64,000 nucleotides of DNA from positions 1 through 64,000 of the forward strand of contig CAYTNV010000021.1 of NCBI GenBank assembly GCA_964439395.1, in the 5' to 3' direction. The stretch is from JAUUSJ01 sp964439395. Lineage in GTDB: Bacteria > Bacillota > Clostridia > Lachnospirales > Lachnospiraceae. This document shows, one piece after another, positions 8,347 to 17,077 of the stretch (the first letter of the stretch is position 1; every line of letters starts with the position of its first letter). The translations under genes and the position numbers were made by a program. The notes beneath the pieces are model-generated. The model saw nothing but the letters and a program-made list of their open reading frames with translations, ran no database searches and was not told where the DNA came from.

Positions 8347-8383
8347 GAGTTATTGTGAGGAAAACACAATAACTCTATTTTTT
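8347..8383 (+). terminator. Terminator after pseudokinase gene
   Basis: GAGTTATTGTG (8347-8357) pairs with CACAATAACTC (8365-8375) followed by TATTTTTT. Confidence 0.85.
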
Positions 8384-8574
8384 AAAAAACTATTTTAAAT
8401 ATGCAAAGCATAAAATGTCAAATATTATCAGTAGAAGAAAAGTAGAATTTTTGAAAACTGTATGAAGAAAAAAACTGATTGAAATAGTTTAGAAATTTTT
8501 GTTTAATTACGACATATAGCTGTCTCATATATATGATACGATGGTAAAAAAAATAAAGGAAAAGATGAAGAAGA

Positions 8575-9168
8575 ATGAGTGAATTTGTAAAAGAAGATTA
8601 TGAGGATGTATATGAGGATTGTCCAGTATTTGATGATGGAAGGTATTGCCTTCGGTTGGTAGGGGAATCTGATGCAGAAGATTTACTGGAAGTGTATTCT
8701 GATGAAAAATCGGTTCCATTTTTTAATAGTGATAATTGTCATGGAGATATATTTCATTATACATCATTAGAACGTATGCAAATGGCAATACAATATTGGC
8801 TTAGAGAATATGAAGGAAAAGGGTTCGTTAGATGGTGTATTTTTGATTATACCATTCAAAAAGCAATAGGAACAATTGAGTTGTTTCACAGGGATGCAGA
8901 GGACTTTTTTACAAACTGTGGTTTGTTGCGGTTGGATTTGCGGAGTGATTATGAAAAAAAGGAGTGTATACAAGAAATATTAAGACCGATTATTTTTTCA
9001 GCTTTTCCAATGTTTTCCTGTGAGATTTTGGCGACAAAAGCAATATCAGAGGCAAGAGAACGTGTTGAAGCTTTAGTAGAGTTGGGATTTGAGAAAACAG
9101 AGGAAGTGTTGATTGGATATGATGGTACGCAGTATGGATCTTACTGGATATTGAAAAGGAAAAGGTGA
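8575..9168 (+). CDS. GNAT-family acetyltransferase (RimJ/RimL-like)
   Basis: 197 residues. The order YCLRLVGESDAEDLLEVYSD, then a central WCIFDYTIQKAIGTIELF strand, then a C-terminal AREVEALVELGF-like region (RERVEALVELGFEKTEE) matches the RimJ/RimL branch of GNAT acetyltransferases, which transfer acetyl from acetyl-CoA to protein N-termini or small molecules. The acetyl-CoA P-loop is not well preserved (the usual Q/RxxGxG/A is not obvious), so activity is uncertain. AAGGAAAAG precedes the ATG. A terminator follows; gene neighbours give no further hint. Confidence 0.7.
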   Translation: MSEFVKEDYEDVYEDCPVFDDGRYCLRLVGESDAEDLLEVYSDEKSVPFFNSDNCHGDIFHYTSLERMQMAIQYWLREYEGKGFVRWCIFDYTIQKAIGTIELFHRDAEDFFTNCGLLRLDLRSDYEKKECIQEILRPIIFSAFPMFSCEILATKAISEARERVEALVELGFEKTEEVLIGYDGTQYGSYWILKRKR

Positions 9169-9250
9169 TAAAAGAATATCGAGACAATATACGGATTTGA
9201 ATTTTGAACTAATAATAAAAAATATATATTATATATTAAAACAGAAAAAT

Positions 9251-9312
9251 TAGGGAATCCCCTTTTGTTAGATAAAATATAAGTCTAATGAAAGGGGATT
9301 TTCCTAAATTTT
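9251..9312 (+). terminator. Terminator-like hairpin after acetyltransferase gene
   Basis: AGGGAATCCCCTTT pairs with AAAGGGGATTTTCCT around a loop of about 26 bases and is followed by AAATTTTT. Confidence 0.65.
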
Positions 9313-9360
9313 TGGTGTCTATCTTCATGGCTTTCAAAACCAAGTGTTTTACAAAGTATA

Positions 9361-9652
9361 GGTTTTGAAACAATGGGAAGAGACGCCATCCGTCAAAATA
9401 CCATTCTTTCCCTTTCCAACACGTTGCGTTCCCGCCACTTTTCGCTACTTCGCCTATTTATGAGGTTCATCGCAAACTCACAGATAAACCGCTCAGACAC
9501 GCTCAGAACCCAAAAGCTTGCGTAGTGAAAAATGTCTCCACTCCACTATCGTTGGCTAGGGAAAGAACGGTCTTTGGACGGATGGCTGTGTACTGGCGAA
9601 ACAGTAGAGAATATCTTGTTGTAGAAATGGAAAGAGATTTTAGATATCATCG
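9361..9652 (-). repeat. Palindromic repeat family, copy A (complete core, reverse orientation)
   Basis: Read on the minus strand it has the left flank GATATTCTCTACTGTTTCGC and GCCAGTACACAGCC, then an outer stem beginning ATCCGTC, an inner hairpin core with AACGATAG, GTCTGAGCGG and GCGGGAACG, the complementary outer arm, and the right flank GGCGTCTCTTCCC plus GTTTCAAAACC. The outer arms (about 30 bases) pair with each other but share no sequence with those of copies B or F. No protein is encoded. It is truncated at about 9652 within the distal left flank, next to copy B. Confidence 0.85.
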
Positions 9653-9671
9653 ATTCACTTCGTTCCTTATC

Positions 9672-10163
9672 CTGTTTTCTTCTAAGGTTTACAAATTTAT
9701 TTAGCATAACAAAACGATATGATATTATTATTTTTTAATAAATATTTTTTTATTTAGCTATCTAACATATCAGTTAGGTGTTAATCATATTTTACAAAAG
9801 AATATGCTATTGTTATTTTAGATCATTTTATAAGTGAAAAGTATAGATTATAGAAAGAACTAACTGAATATATGACATCTAAAATTTTTTACGTTTCTAT
9901 AACAAGATATTCCCTACTGTTTTGCCAGTGTACAGCCGAGAGAGCAAGCAGATATCTCCTGCGCAAACGATAGAGAGTGGAGCGATTTTTCGACATACTT
10001 AGCTATGCTGCGAAAGTGACTGTCTGAGCGGAGCGAGTTTCACGAAAGCAGCATAAATCAGCGTATGTCGAAAAATCGTGGGAACGAACGTGTTTGCGCA
10101 GGACATATCTGCTTGCTCTCTTGGCGTCTCTTCCCACTGTTTTATAGGATATAAGTTTTGAAA
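9672..10163 (+). repeat. Palindromic repeat family, copy B (most complete)
   Basis: About 490 bases. An AT-rich left arm (GTTTTCTTCTAAGGTTTACA onward) leads to ACAAGATATTCCCTACTG and GCCAGTGTACAGCC. The outer stem from 9936 (GAGAGAGCAAGCAGATATCT...) pairs almost perfectly over about 30 bp with 10092-10122. Inside, CGATTTTTCGACATAC pairs with GTATGTCGAAAAATCG and the apex carries CTGAGCGGAGCGAGTTT. Right flank GGCGTCTCTTCCCACTGTTT. The AT-rich left arm recurs in copy D and, inverted, in copy C, so this is a defined dispersed element. Non-coding. Confidence 0.9.
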
Positions 10164-10240
10164 CTGTGTACAGGGAACGCCTCTGTACTTTCAGCTAGGT
10201 ATTGGCTAAACAATATAAAAATGATATGCAATAGTTTTTA
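10154..10240 (-). repeat. Palindromic repeat family, copy E (minimal)
   Basis: GTTTTGAAACTGTG, an ACGCC, a very short stem region, then AGGTATTGGC and ATATAAAAATGATATGCAAT match the boundaries of copy C (36468-36690) but the long stem is missing. It abuts copy B in opposite orientation, giving a nested A-B-E cluster. Confidence 0.6.
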
Positions 10241-10323
10241 GAGTAGAAAAGAAACAGAAATTAGTGTAAAGTAGAGAATAAGAAAAATTATCAATAAAAT
10301 AGATTTTGAGAGGAGAAAGGAAA

Positions 10324-11355
10324 ATGGAATATTTAATTTTGGGAAAAACTGGATTAGAGATATCTAGAATAGGACTTGGAGGAATTCCAATTCAAAAGAG
10401 TAATGTGAAAGATGTAAAAGAATTAGTGTATTTTCTTTTGGAGCGAGGAGTAAATTATATTGATACAGCGAGGGGATATACTGTCAGTGAAAGTCTGCTC
10501 GGAGAAGCTTTAGAAGGAATTCGCAATAAATTTGTTCTTGCCACAAAGAGTATGTCTAGAACAAAGGAAGCGATGGCGAACGATATTGATATTAGTCTTG
10601 GAAATTTGAGAACGAATTATATTGATTTATATCAAGTACATAATCCCAGTGAGGAAGATTTAGATAAAGTACTTTCAGAAGGTGGGGCTTTAGAGGCATT
10701 GTTTGAGGCGAAGAAAGCGGGAAAAATCGGTCATATTGGTCTGACGGCTCATTCCCTTAAAGTATTTGAGAGAGCATTGGAACTAGATTGGGTGGAGACA
10801 ATTATGTTTCCTTATAATATTGTCGAGTCGCAGGGTGAGGAGTTAATGGAGAAATGTCGCAAGAAAAATATTGGCTTTGTCGATATGAAGCCGTTGGCAG
10901 GAGGAGCCATTGAGGACGCTAATTTGGCACTTCGCTATATTTGTGCAAATCCAAATGTGACAGTTGTGATTCCTGGGATGTACAGCTTAGAGGAAGCAGA
11001 GCAAAACTTAGCAAGTGTGGAGGATAAATCTCCAATCTCAAAAGAAGAGGAGGAGAAATTTGAGAAAGTAAGAAAACAGCTCGGCACAAATTTTTGTCGC
11101 CGCTGCAATTATTGTCAGCCTTGCGCTGCTGGAATCAATATTTCAGGTGTATTTTTGTTTGCAGGATATTTGCAGAGATATGGCTTAGAGGATTGGGCGT
11201 ATTCACGCTATCAGACAGTGAAAGTAAAGTCAGATTCTTGTTTGGACTGTGGGGCGTGCGAGAAGAGATGTCCTTATGAGCTTCCGATTCGTCAGATGCT
11301 AAAAAAATGTTCGGATGATTTTAAGGAATACGAGAGAGAGAAGGGGATTTGCTAG
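10324..11355 (+). CDS. Aldo/keto reductase with C-terminal ferredoxin-like [4Fe-4S] domain
   Basis: 343 residues from ATG 10324, which has GAGAGGAGAAAGG before it; the in-frame TTG at 10306 lies upstream of that site. The N-terminal TIM barrel has aldo/keto reductase features (YIDTARGYTVSESLLG; LATKSMSRTKEAM with the catalytic-type lysine; LYQVHNPSEED). The C-terminus has CRRCNYCQPC and CLDCGACEKRCPY cysteine clusters for Fe-S binding. This combination is widespread in anaerobic Firmicutes; the partner electron carrier and substrate are not known. The gene lies just after the repeat cluster with only a short leader. Confidence 0.9.
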   Translation: MEYLILGKTGLEISRIGLGGIPIQKSNVKDVKELVYFLLERGVNYIDTARGYTVSESLLGEALEGIRNKFVLATKSMSRTKEAMANDIDISLGNLRTNYIDLYQVHNPSEEDLDKVLSEGGALEALFEAKKAGKIGHIGLTAHSLKVFERALELDWVETIMFPYNIVESQGEELMEKCRKKNIGFVDMKPLAGGAIEDANLALRYICANPNVTVVIPGMYSLEEAEQNLASVEDKSPISKEEEEKFEKVRKQLGTNFCRRCNYCQPCAAGINISGVFLFAGYLQRYGLEDWAYSRYQTVKVKSDSCLDCGACEKRCPYELPIRQMLKKCSDDFKEYEREKGIC

Positions 11356-11593
11356 ATTGTTTGTTATATCAACGTAAATATTGTTAGCATTAAAAGTGGA
11401 GCTGGTTTTGAATTTGATGAAAAAGTCTATCATAGATTTAAATCTTTTTTGAAAATAAAATATAAATAATATTTAGGGATGGAGAAAATAAAATATAAGG
11501 AAGAGGGAAAAGATTTAAATATCATAAAAAATAGTATCTATCGTTTTGAAATGATGGGTACTATTTTTTTATATTAAAGAGTAAAAAAATTTC
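11356..11593 (+). terminator. Possible terminator region after aldo/keto reductase
   Basis: Around 11529-11569 ATAGTATCTATCG and the later ATGGGTACTATTTTTTTAT can form an imperfect hairpin ending in a T-run. The rest of the gap to the kdgK promoter is AT-rich with no gene. Confidence 0.4.
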
Positions 11594-11668
11594 TTGACAT
11601 TTTTCAAAATAGTAGTACAATAAAAATAAATAATTCCATTATATAAAATTAAATTTTATATAATGGAA
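11594..11668 (+). promoter_or_regulatory. kdgK promoter and 35-bp operator palindrome
   Basis: TTGACA (11594-11599) and TACAAT (11616-11621), 16-base spacer, form a good SigA-type promoter. Immediately downstream, TTCCATTATATAAAATT (11634-11650) and its exact complement (11652-11668) form a perfect 17-1-17 palindrome placed as a roadblock operator. A closely related half-site recurs at 18236-18272 and 21446-21468 near the IclR-type regulator and KDPG aldolase, so this is a candidate KdgR-type site. Confidence 0.75.
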
Positions 11669-11696
11669 CAAAATAGAGAAAAAGGAGAGGATTATT

Positions 11697-12719
11697 ATGA
11701 AAAAAGAATTTGATTTATTATCTCTAGGAGAAATTTTATTACGCTTATCGGCACCAAATAACGAGAGGATTGTGCGCGGGGATGTATTTGAAAAGCAAGT
11801 TGGTGGAGCAGAGCTTAATGTTGTGTCTGGCGTTTCTTTGTTAGGTCTTCGCTCTGGTATTATTTCAAAGATTCCAGATTCTAGTATCGGAATCTTTGCT
11901 AAAAACAAAATTCGTTTTTGTGGGGTCAGTGATGATTATCTTGTGTACGATAAAGAAAAAGATGCAAGACTTGGCATTTATTATTATGAGAAAGGGGCTT
12001 ATCCGAGAAAACCTAGTGTTGTCTATGATAGAGCCTATACTTCAATGACGAAGATTTCGATAGATGAGTTTCCAGAGAGCATGTATGATGCGACAAAATG
12101 CTTTCATATATCTGGGATTACATTAGCTCTTAGTGAGCAGGCGAGAAAAACGGGTGTTGGGATGATAAAAAAATTTAAAGAGCATGGGACATTGATTTCC
12201 TTTGATGTGAATTTTAGAGCAAATTTATGGAGCGGCGATGAGGCGAGAAAATGTATCGAGGAAATTTTTCCATACGTAGATATTTTCTTTTGCTCAGAGG
12301 ATACAGCGAGACTTACCTTTAAAAAAGAGGGAAACGTATATGAAATTATGGAGAGTTTTGCAAAAGAATATCCACTTTCTGTGGTGGCATCCACACAGAG
12401 AACCGTTCACAGTCCAAAATGTCATAGCTTTACTTCTATTGTATATGATGCGAAGGCAAGATGCTATTATGAGGATAAGCCTTATGAAAATATTGACGTA
12501 GTGGACCGCATTGGAAGTGGAGACGCCTATATTGCGGGCGCTCTTTATGGATTGCTCTGTGAGGACGGAAATTGCGAAAAAGCAGTAATATACGGAAATG
12601 CCGCAAGTGTTGCTAAAAATACAATTCCTGGTGATTTGCCTTCTCTTAACTTAGCTGAGATTGATGAGATTATCGAGGGACATAAGCTGGATGGATATGG
12701 TAGCGAGATGAAAAGATAA
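11697..12719 (+). CDS. kdgK: PfkB-family 2-keto-3-deoxygluconate kinase
   Basis: 340 residues. PfkB fold: N-terminal GGAELNVVSGVSLLG substrate-binding motif and the C-terminal anion-hole/catalytic motif DRIGSGDAYIAGALYG. It phosphorylates KDG to KDPG with ATP. It is the first of two KDG kinase-like proteins in the window (the other is at 19414-20511, beside KDPG aldolase); having two suggests two sugar-acid routes or differential regulation. AAAGGAGAGG precedes the ATG, and a strong promoter plus a palindromic operator lies upstream. KDG specificity is inferred from similarity to the second kinase and from the pathway genes nearby. Confidence 0.82.
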   Translation: MKKEFDLLSLGEILLRLSAPNNERIVRGDVFEKQVGGAELNVVSGVSLLGLRSGIISKIPDSSIGIFAKNKIRFCGVSDDYLVYDKEKDARLGIYYYEKGAYPRKPSVVYDRAYTSMTKISIDEFPESMYDATKCFHISGITLALSEQARKTGVGMIKKFKEHGTLISFDVNFRANLWSGDEARKCIEEIFPYVDIFFCSEDTARLTFKKEGNVYEIMESFAKEYPLSVVASTQRTVHSPKCHSFTSIVYDAKARCYYEDKPYENIDVVDRIGSGDAYIAGALYGLLCEDGNCEKAVIYGNAASVAKNTIPGDLPSLNLAEIDEIIEGHKLDGYGSEMKR

Positions 12720-12749
12720 GAAAAGATATTTATATTATGATATGAAAAA

Positions 12750-12800
12750 ACTGTACTTTTCACGAGAAAAATAAAATTTGTGAAAAGTACAGTTTTTTTG
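12750..12800 (+). terminator. Terminator after first kdgK
   Basis: CTGTACTTTTCAC (12751-12763) pairs with GTGAAAAGTACAG (12780-12792) followed by TTTTTTTG. Confidence 0.88.
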
Positions 12801-12875
12801 TTTTAAATCTATTTAAAGATAGAGGTCTCTAATTTAATGATTTCTGTTCATGAAGTTTCTATTCTTAAAATTTTG

Positions 12876-12920
12876 AGTGTACCTGAGGGGAATCGAACCC
12901 CTAACCTCAAAGTGCAGTTT
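12876..12920 (-). pseudogene. tRNA-like 3' fragment (T arm plus acceptor strand)
   Basis: On the minus strand the bases read AGGGG-TTCGATT-CCCCT, a textbook T arm, followed by CAGGTACA like an acceptor 3' strand. No matching 5' acceptor (GTACCTG) or convincing anticodon arm is found within 120 bases upstream. It may be a remnant left by an element that used a tRNA or tmRNA 3' end as attachment site. Not a functional tRNA as read here. Confidence 0.35.
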
Positions 12921-13028
12921 CATATAATTCAGCGGACATAGTTACTTTGCAGGCATCAGTATAAGTGAATCACCTAAAGGTAGTGGGTTTTACACTTTCC
13001 ATTTATAAAAGTTATAAGTATATAGTGT

Positions 13029-14777
13029 CTAATCATCGAAAGAAATATAAGCGCCCTTCATAGGAGATACGGCAAGTTCTGAGAAGAGGCGAAGAGAACC
13101 AGATTTATATTTTGCAGGTTTTGGTTGCCAATTCTTTTTGCGTTCTGCCAAAATTTTGTCTATTTCTTCTGGAGTCTTTTTCTCGCCCTTTATTCCGACG
13201 ATTTCCAAGACACGTTCTTCTACGTCTAAATGAATTAAATCTCCCTCTTCCACTAACGCAATAGGACCGCCAGCTTGTGCCTCGGGAGAACAGTGACCGA
13301 TGACGGGACCTGTGGAAGCTCCAGAGAAACGTCCGTCTGTGATAAGGGCGATTGTTTTTCCGAGTTCCTTATCGGAAGAAATGGCTTCAGATGTGTAGAA
13401 CATTTCTGGCATACCTGAGCCTTTTGGTCCTTCATAGCGGATAAATACAGCGTCACCTGGCTGTACCTCATGGTGAAGAACTGCCTTTATACAATCTTCC
13501 TCGCAGTCAAATGGTTTAGCAGTCAAAGTAGCCTTGAACATTTCCTTAGGACAAGCAGTATGTTTGATAACTGCGCCCTCAGGAGCTAAATTTCCTCTTA
13601 AGATAGCGATAGAGCCGTCTGTTCCGATTGCCTTATCAAATGGATGAATAATATCTTCTTTTGTCAAGCTAAGACCATATTTTTTATTTGCCTCGTTCAA
13701 CCAGCTTTGACATTTCTCATAGAATCCGTTTTTCTTTAAATCTTCTAAGTTTTCTCCGAGTGTTTTTCCTGTGACGGTCATAACGTCTAGATGAAGAACG
13801 CTCTTAATCTCTTCCATGATAGCTGGAACGCCACCTGCATAGTAGAAAAATTCAGCTGGCCATTGTCCTGCCGGACGAATATTTAAGAGATAATGTGCAC
13901 CTCTATGCAATCTATCAAATGTATCACCATCGATTGTAATGCCAAATTCGTGAGCGATAGCTGGAAGATGGAGTAAGGAGTTTGTGGAGCCAGAAATTGC
14001 CGCATGAACCATAATAGCATTCTCAAAGCTTTTTAACGTCACGATATCGCTTGGTTTCATATTTTCCATAGTTGCAAGTTTGACAGATAATCTTCCAGCT
14101 GCTTTTGCGTACTCGATTAAGTCTGGGCTAGTTGCTGGTAGGAGAGCACTTCCAGGAAGAGCGAGACCAAGTGCCTCCGCCATAATTTGCATAGTAGAAG
14201 CTGTGCCGATGAAAGAGCAGGCACCACAGCTTGGGCAAGCGTTTTGTTTTGCCCAGCAAAGTTTTGCTTCGTCAATCTCACCGCGCTCAAATTTGGCGTT
14301 ATACATACCAAGTTGCTCTAGTGTTAAAAGTTCAGGACCAGCTGCCATTGTTCCACCTGTTACCACGATAGAAGGAATATTGACACGGGCAAGTCCCATA
14401 AGATTTCCTGGCATCCCTTTATCACAGCTTGCGATATAGATACCAGAGTCAAATGGAGTGGCCTCTGCTTGAATCTCAATCATATTTGCAATCATTTCAC
14501 GGCTGACGAGAGAAAAGTTAATGCCGTCATTTCCCTGACTCTCCCCATCACACATATCAGTTGTGAAATATCTTGCCCCGTGTCCTCCGGCTTCTGCGAT
14601 AGCCTCCACAGCAGCATTTACAAGAATATCAAGATGTCCAGAGCCAGGATGGCTATCTCCAAATGTGCTCTCAACAAATACTTGAGGTTTTCCTAAATCT
14701 TCTAATTTCCAGCCAGTACCAAGGCGAAGTGGATCAAGTTCTGGTGAGTTTTTTCTAAATTCTTGGCTTCTTAACAT
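13029..14777 (-). CDS. IlvD/Edd-family dehydratase, probably sugar-acid (gluconate-type)
   Basis: 582 residues. Fe-S dehydratase motifs: SCDKGMPGNLMG (about residue 117), CPSCGACSFIGTASTM (about residue 186) and the C-terminal GRFSGASTGPVIGH. The family includes dihydroxy-acid dehydratase (IlvD), phosphogluconate dehydratase (Edd) and aldonate dehydratases. Context favours a sugar-acid role: a GntP permease is divergent, with KDG kinases and KDPG aldolase nearby and no branched-chain amino-acid genes. Dehydrating gluconate or a related aldonate would give KDG, which the kinases then phosphorylate (semi-phosphorylative Entner-Doudoroff route). The exact substrate is inference. The promoter lies at 14985-15013. 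Confidence 0.8.
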   Translation of the reverse strand: MLRSQEFRKNSPELDPLRLGTGWKLEDLGKPQVFVESTFGDSHPGSGHLDILVNAAVEAIAEAGGHGARYFTTDMCDGESQGNDGINFSLVSREMIANMIEIQAEATPFDSGIYIASCDKGMPGNLMGLARVNIPSIVVTGGTMAAGPELLTLEQLGMYNAKFERGEIDEAKLCWAKQNACPSCGACSFIGTASTMQIMAEALGLALPGSALLPATSPDLIEYAKAAGRLSVKLATMENMKPSDIVTLKSFENAIMVHAAISGSTNSLLHLPAIAHEFGITIDGDTFDRLHRGAHYLLNIRPAGQWPAEFFYYAGGVPAIMEEIKSVLHLDVMTVTGKTLGENLEDLKKNGFYEKCQSWLNEANKKYGLSLTKEDIIHPFDKAIGTDGSIAILRGNLAPEGAVIKHTACPKEMFKATLTAKPFDCEEDCIKAVLHHEVQPGDAVFIRYEGPKGSGMPEMFYTSEAISSDKELGKTIALITDGRFSGASTGPVIGHCSPEAQAGGPIALVEEGDLIHLDVEERVLEIVGIKGEKKTPEEIDKILAERKKNWQPKPAKYKSGSLRLFSELAVSPMKGAYISFDD

Positions 14778-14880
14778 AATAAATCTTCCTTTCTGATTTA
14801 TAATCTATTTCTTTTCATTTTTCTTTTCTGTTTTTTGGAGAAGTATATTAATAAATATAGAATGAATATTTTTCATGGAA

Positions 14881-14964
14881 AGAAATAACGATGACATCAC
14901 TGGGGACAATTGCCTTTGTTCATTTATTAGGAAGCAAGTATAGTATGATGTCAAGCGCTATTTC
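14881..14964. promoter_or_regulatory. Stem-loop in the ilvD-type gene leader
   Basis: AGAAATAACGATGACATCA (14881-14899) is largely complementary to TGATGTCAAGCGCTATTTCT (14945-14964), enclosing GGGGACAATTGCC. It lies between the dehydratase promoter and its start, so it would be in the mRNA leader. A loosely similar GTCCCC-GTGACATC-CAATTG-GGGGA block occurs at 18170-18200. Possible RNA regulatory element; unassigned. Confidence 0.4.
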
Positions 14965-14984
14965 TTAAGCATGAACTTATTATA

Positions 14985-15013
14985 ATTATAACATCATACG
15001 TCTTATGAATCAA
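14985..15013 (-). promoter_or_regulatory. Promoter of dehydratase gene with GTAAGACGTA-type operator
   Basis: On the minus strand TTGATT and TATAAT are separated by exactly 17 bases. The spacer contains ATAAGACGTA, matching GTAAGACGTA in the gntP promoter spacer and GTAAGACATA before the GntR-type regulator gene. Candidate shared operator for that regulator. Confidence 0.7.
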
Positions 15014-15191
15014 CTGTGAAAACTTCTGTAAATTCATATTAAAATTTGTGAAAAATAACAAATCTTAAAAATAAGTCAGATGTATACAAAGGAAAAAAAA
15101 GAAAAAATAAAAATAAATATAAAATATGCACAAAAAATAAGTTGAATTTTATGGTAAAATGATGATATTTTTGGTTTTGCTTGAAAATATG

Positions 15192-15221
15192 TTGACAAAA
15201 ATAAGTAAGACGTAGTATGAT
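15192..15221 (+). promoter_or_regulatory. gntP promoter with GTAAGACGTA-type operator
   Basis: TTGACA (15192-15197), 18-base spacer, TATGAT (15216-15221). GTAAGACGTA (15205-15214) lies inside the spacer. Long leader of about 240 bases to the gntP start. Confidence 0.7.
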
Positions 15222-15461
15222 TTTACATAAAAGGAAGCGTTACATGGATGTAGGGGACAGCAGATGTGTAAGTGGAATGAGACAATTTTATAAAAATCTG
15301 AGCGAGAAAATGGAAAAAAACAGAAAAAATAGGAGTATTTTTTGTAAATAATTGGATTTATTTCAAAAAACAAGAAAACTCAAACTGTCTATTTTTATTG
15401 GACATCAGATGATTATAAAGGAGAAAAGCAAAAGAAAGATTGATTTAAGGAGGAAAATTTT

Positions 15462-16853
15462 ATGTTAATGCTTGTTTTTATTGTTTCAATTGTTGTGTTA
15501 CTTCTTTGTATTATTAAAATTAAATTAAATGCATTTGTAGCACTTTTAGCCTGTGCCTATGGAACTGGGATTTTGGCATTGGCTACATATTCTGGCGGAA
15601 CTGCGCCAGAAGGGTTTACATCGCTGACAGATGTAGCGGATTGCGTTACAAATAATTTTGGTTCAACACTTGGTTCTATTGGTATTGTAACTGGTCTTGG
15701 TGTTATGCTCGGTATGTTTATGTACGAGTCAGGTGGTATCGACAATATTGTGGCGAAGGTGCTTGTAGCGGTAGGACCTAAGAGGTCACAGTATGCAGTA
15801 GGTGTTGCTGGATTTATTACGGGTATCCCAGTATTTGGAGATGTTGTTTATATTATGTTTGCACCGATGCTTCGCGTACTTTCCCGAAAGACAGGGTATT
15901 CTATGACTGCTTATGGATGTGCGCTCGCAGTAGCTACAACTTGTACTTTTGCATTAGTACTTCCAACTGCTCCACCGTTGGCGGTAGCTGCAGCTATGAA
16001 TATTAATGTAGGTATCTTTTTCTTTTATGCTTTAATTTCGGCCTTAGTTGGAATGTTTTTTGGAGGTATTGTATACGGAGGATTTGTTAACAAGCAGGAC
16101 CAAAAATCTGGAAAGACGTGGGATTTTTCTGATTTGGATGCAGAGACGAAAATAAACGAGAAAGATTCAGAGCATAAAAAAATGAGTGCATTACTTGCAT
16201 TATCAATTCTTTTATTACCTATTGTTTTGATTTTGATTGGCTCTTTTTCTGCGTTTTTACTTCCAGAAGATAGTACTCTTCTTGCAGTTTTATCTTTTCT
16301 CGGAGGTAAAAATGTGGCTATGACAATTGGTGTCTTGTACGGAGCATTTGTTTCTCGTAAGTATTTGCCTCGTTCTATTACAGAGATTATGACAGATGGG
16401 GCAGATAAGGTTGGTTTAATTTTATTGATTACAGGTGCTGGCGGAGCTTACGGCGGAGTGTTAAAAGCTTGTGGTATCGCTAACGTTATTACGGGAACGC
16501 TTCAGGGATTCCATATGCCAATTTTAATTATGTGTTTTGTTATTTCACAGGTACTTCGTATCGCAACAGGTTCCACAACAGTTGCATTGACAACAACGGC
16601 AGCTATTGTATCTAGTGCAGCTGCGACATCTGGAATTTCTCCTATTTTATGTGCAATTGCAGTATGTGCTGGTGGTATCGGTTTATCCTTACCAAATGAT
16701 TCTGGATTTTGGGCGGTTTCAAGATTTTTCCATTTGACGGAGATTGATACGATTCGTGGATGGAGCTTTGGCGGATTTGCAGCTGGTTTATCGATCTTAA
16801 TATTTGTATGTGTTTTAAGCTTATGTCAGGGATTCCTTCCTGGACTTATATAG
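15462..16853 (+). CDS. gntP: GntP-family gluconate/sugar-acid:H+ permease
   Basis: 463 residues, almost wholly hydrophobic with about 12-14 membrane segments. GntP-family features include the glycine-rich GAGGAYGGVLKACGIANVI region and the C-terminal SLPNDSGFWAVSRFF motif. These permeases import gluconate, hexuronate or related hydroxy acids with protons. AAGGAGG precedes the ATG. It is divergent from the Fe-S dehydratase and followed by a FadR-type regulator, so it probably imports that enzyme's substrate. Substrate identity within the gluconate/2-hydroxyacid group is open. Confidence 0.92.
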   Translation: MLMLVFIVSIVVLLLCIIKIKLNAFVALLACAYGTGILALATYSGGTAPEGFTSLTDVADCVTNNFGSTLGSIGIVTGLGVMLGMFMYESGGIDNIVAKVLVAVGPKRSQYAVGVAGFITGIPVFGDVVYIMFAPMLRVLSRKTGYSMTAYGCALAVATTCTFALVLPTAPPLAVAAAMNINVGIFFFYALISALVGMFFGGIVYGGFVNKQDQKSGKTWDFSDLDAETKINEKDSEHKKMSALLALSILLLPIVLILIGSFSAFLLPEDSTLLAVLSFLGGKNVAMTIGVLYGAFVSRKYLPRSITEIMTDGADKVGLILLITGAGGAYGGVLKACGIANVITGTLQGFHMPILIMCFVISQVLRIATGSTTVALTTTAAIVSSAAATSGISPILCAIAVCAGGIGLSLPNDSGFWAVSRFFHLTEIDTIRGWSFGGFAAGLSILIFVCVLSLCQGFLPGLI

Positions 16854-16955
16854 TTTACGCTTAACTTAAGTAAGAAATGTATATTAAATTGGTGTAGGGA
16901 AGTTTTTATTACATAGAAGGAAGAAGTTTTAAGTAAAGTTATTCGTTCGTTTTAG

Positions 16956-16998
16956 AGAGGAAGTCGTTTATTTTATAGCGGCTTCTTTTCTTTTTGTT
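16956..16998 (+). terminator. Terminator after gntP
   Basis: GAAGTCG (16960-16966) pairs with CGGCTTC (16979-16985), followed by TTTTCTTTTTG. Confidence 0.65.
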
Positions 16999-17067
16999 GA
17001 GGAAAAAAGTTTGCACCTAATCTTTTCGTATGTTAAACTAAATGCAGAAATAAGCTTGCTATATTTA

Positions 17068-17077
17068 TATGTCTTAC
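17068..17077 (-). promoter_or_regulatory. Third GTAAGACRTA motif, upstream of GntR-type gene
   Basis: The + strand reads TATGTCTTAC, the complement of GTAAGACATA, one base different from the motif in the dehydratase and gntP promoters. Its position about 140 bases before the regulator start suggests autoregulation. Inference from motif recurrence. Confidence 0.45.

Noticed and set aside
9937..10122. CRISPR array or IS with transposase in the repeat cluster
   Set aside because: No regularly spaced repeats and no transposase reading frame; the region is palindromic elements only.
14080..14439. 119-codon frame on the + strand inside the dehydratase gene
   Set aside because: Antisense to a clear IlvD/Edd-family protein; no start signal and no family resemblance.
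15225..15245. Possible CcpA cre site (GGAAGCGTTACA) upstream of gntP
   Set aside because: Only part of the TGNAANCGNNNNCA consensus fits and the 3' half is wrong, so I do not list it as an operator.
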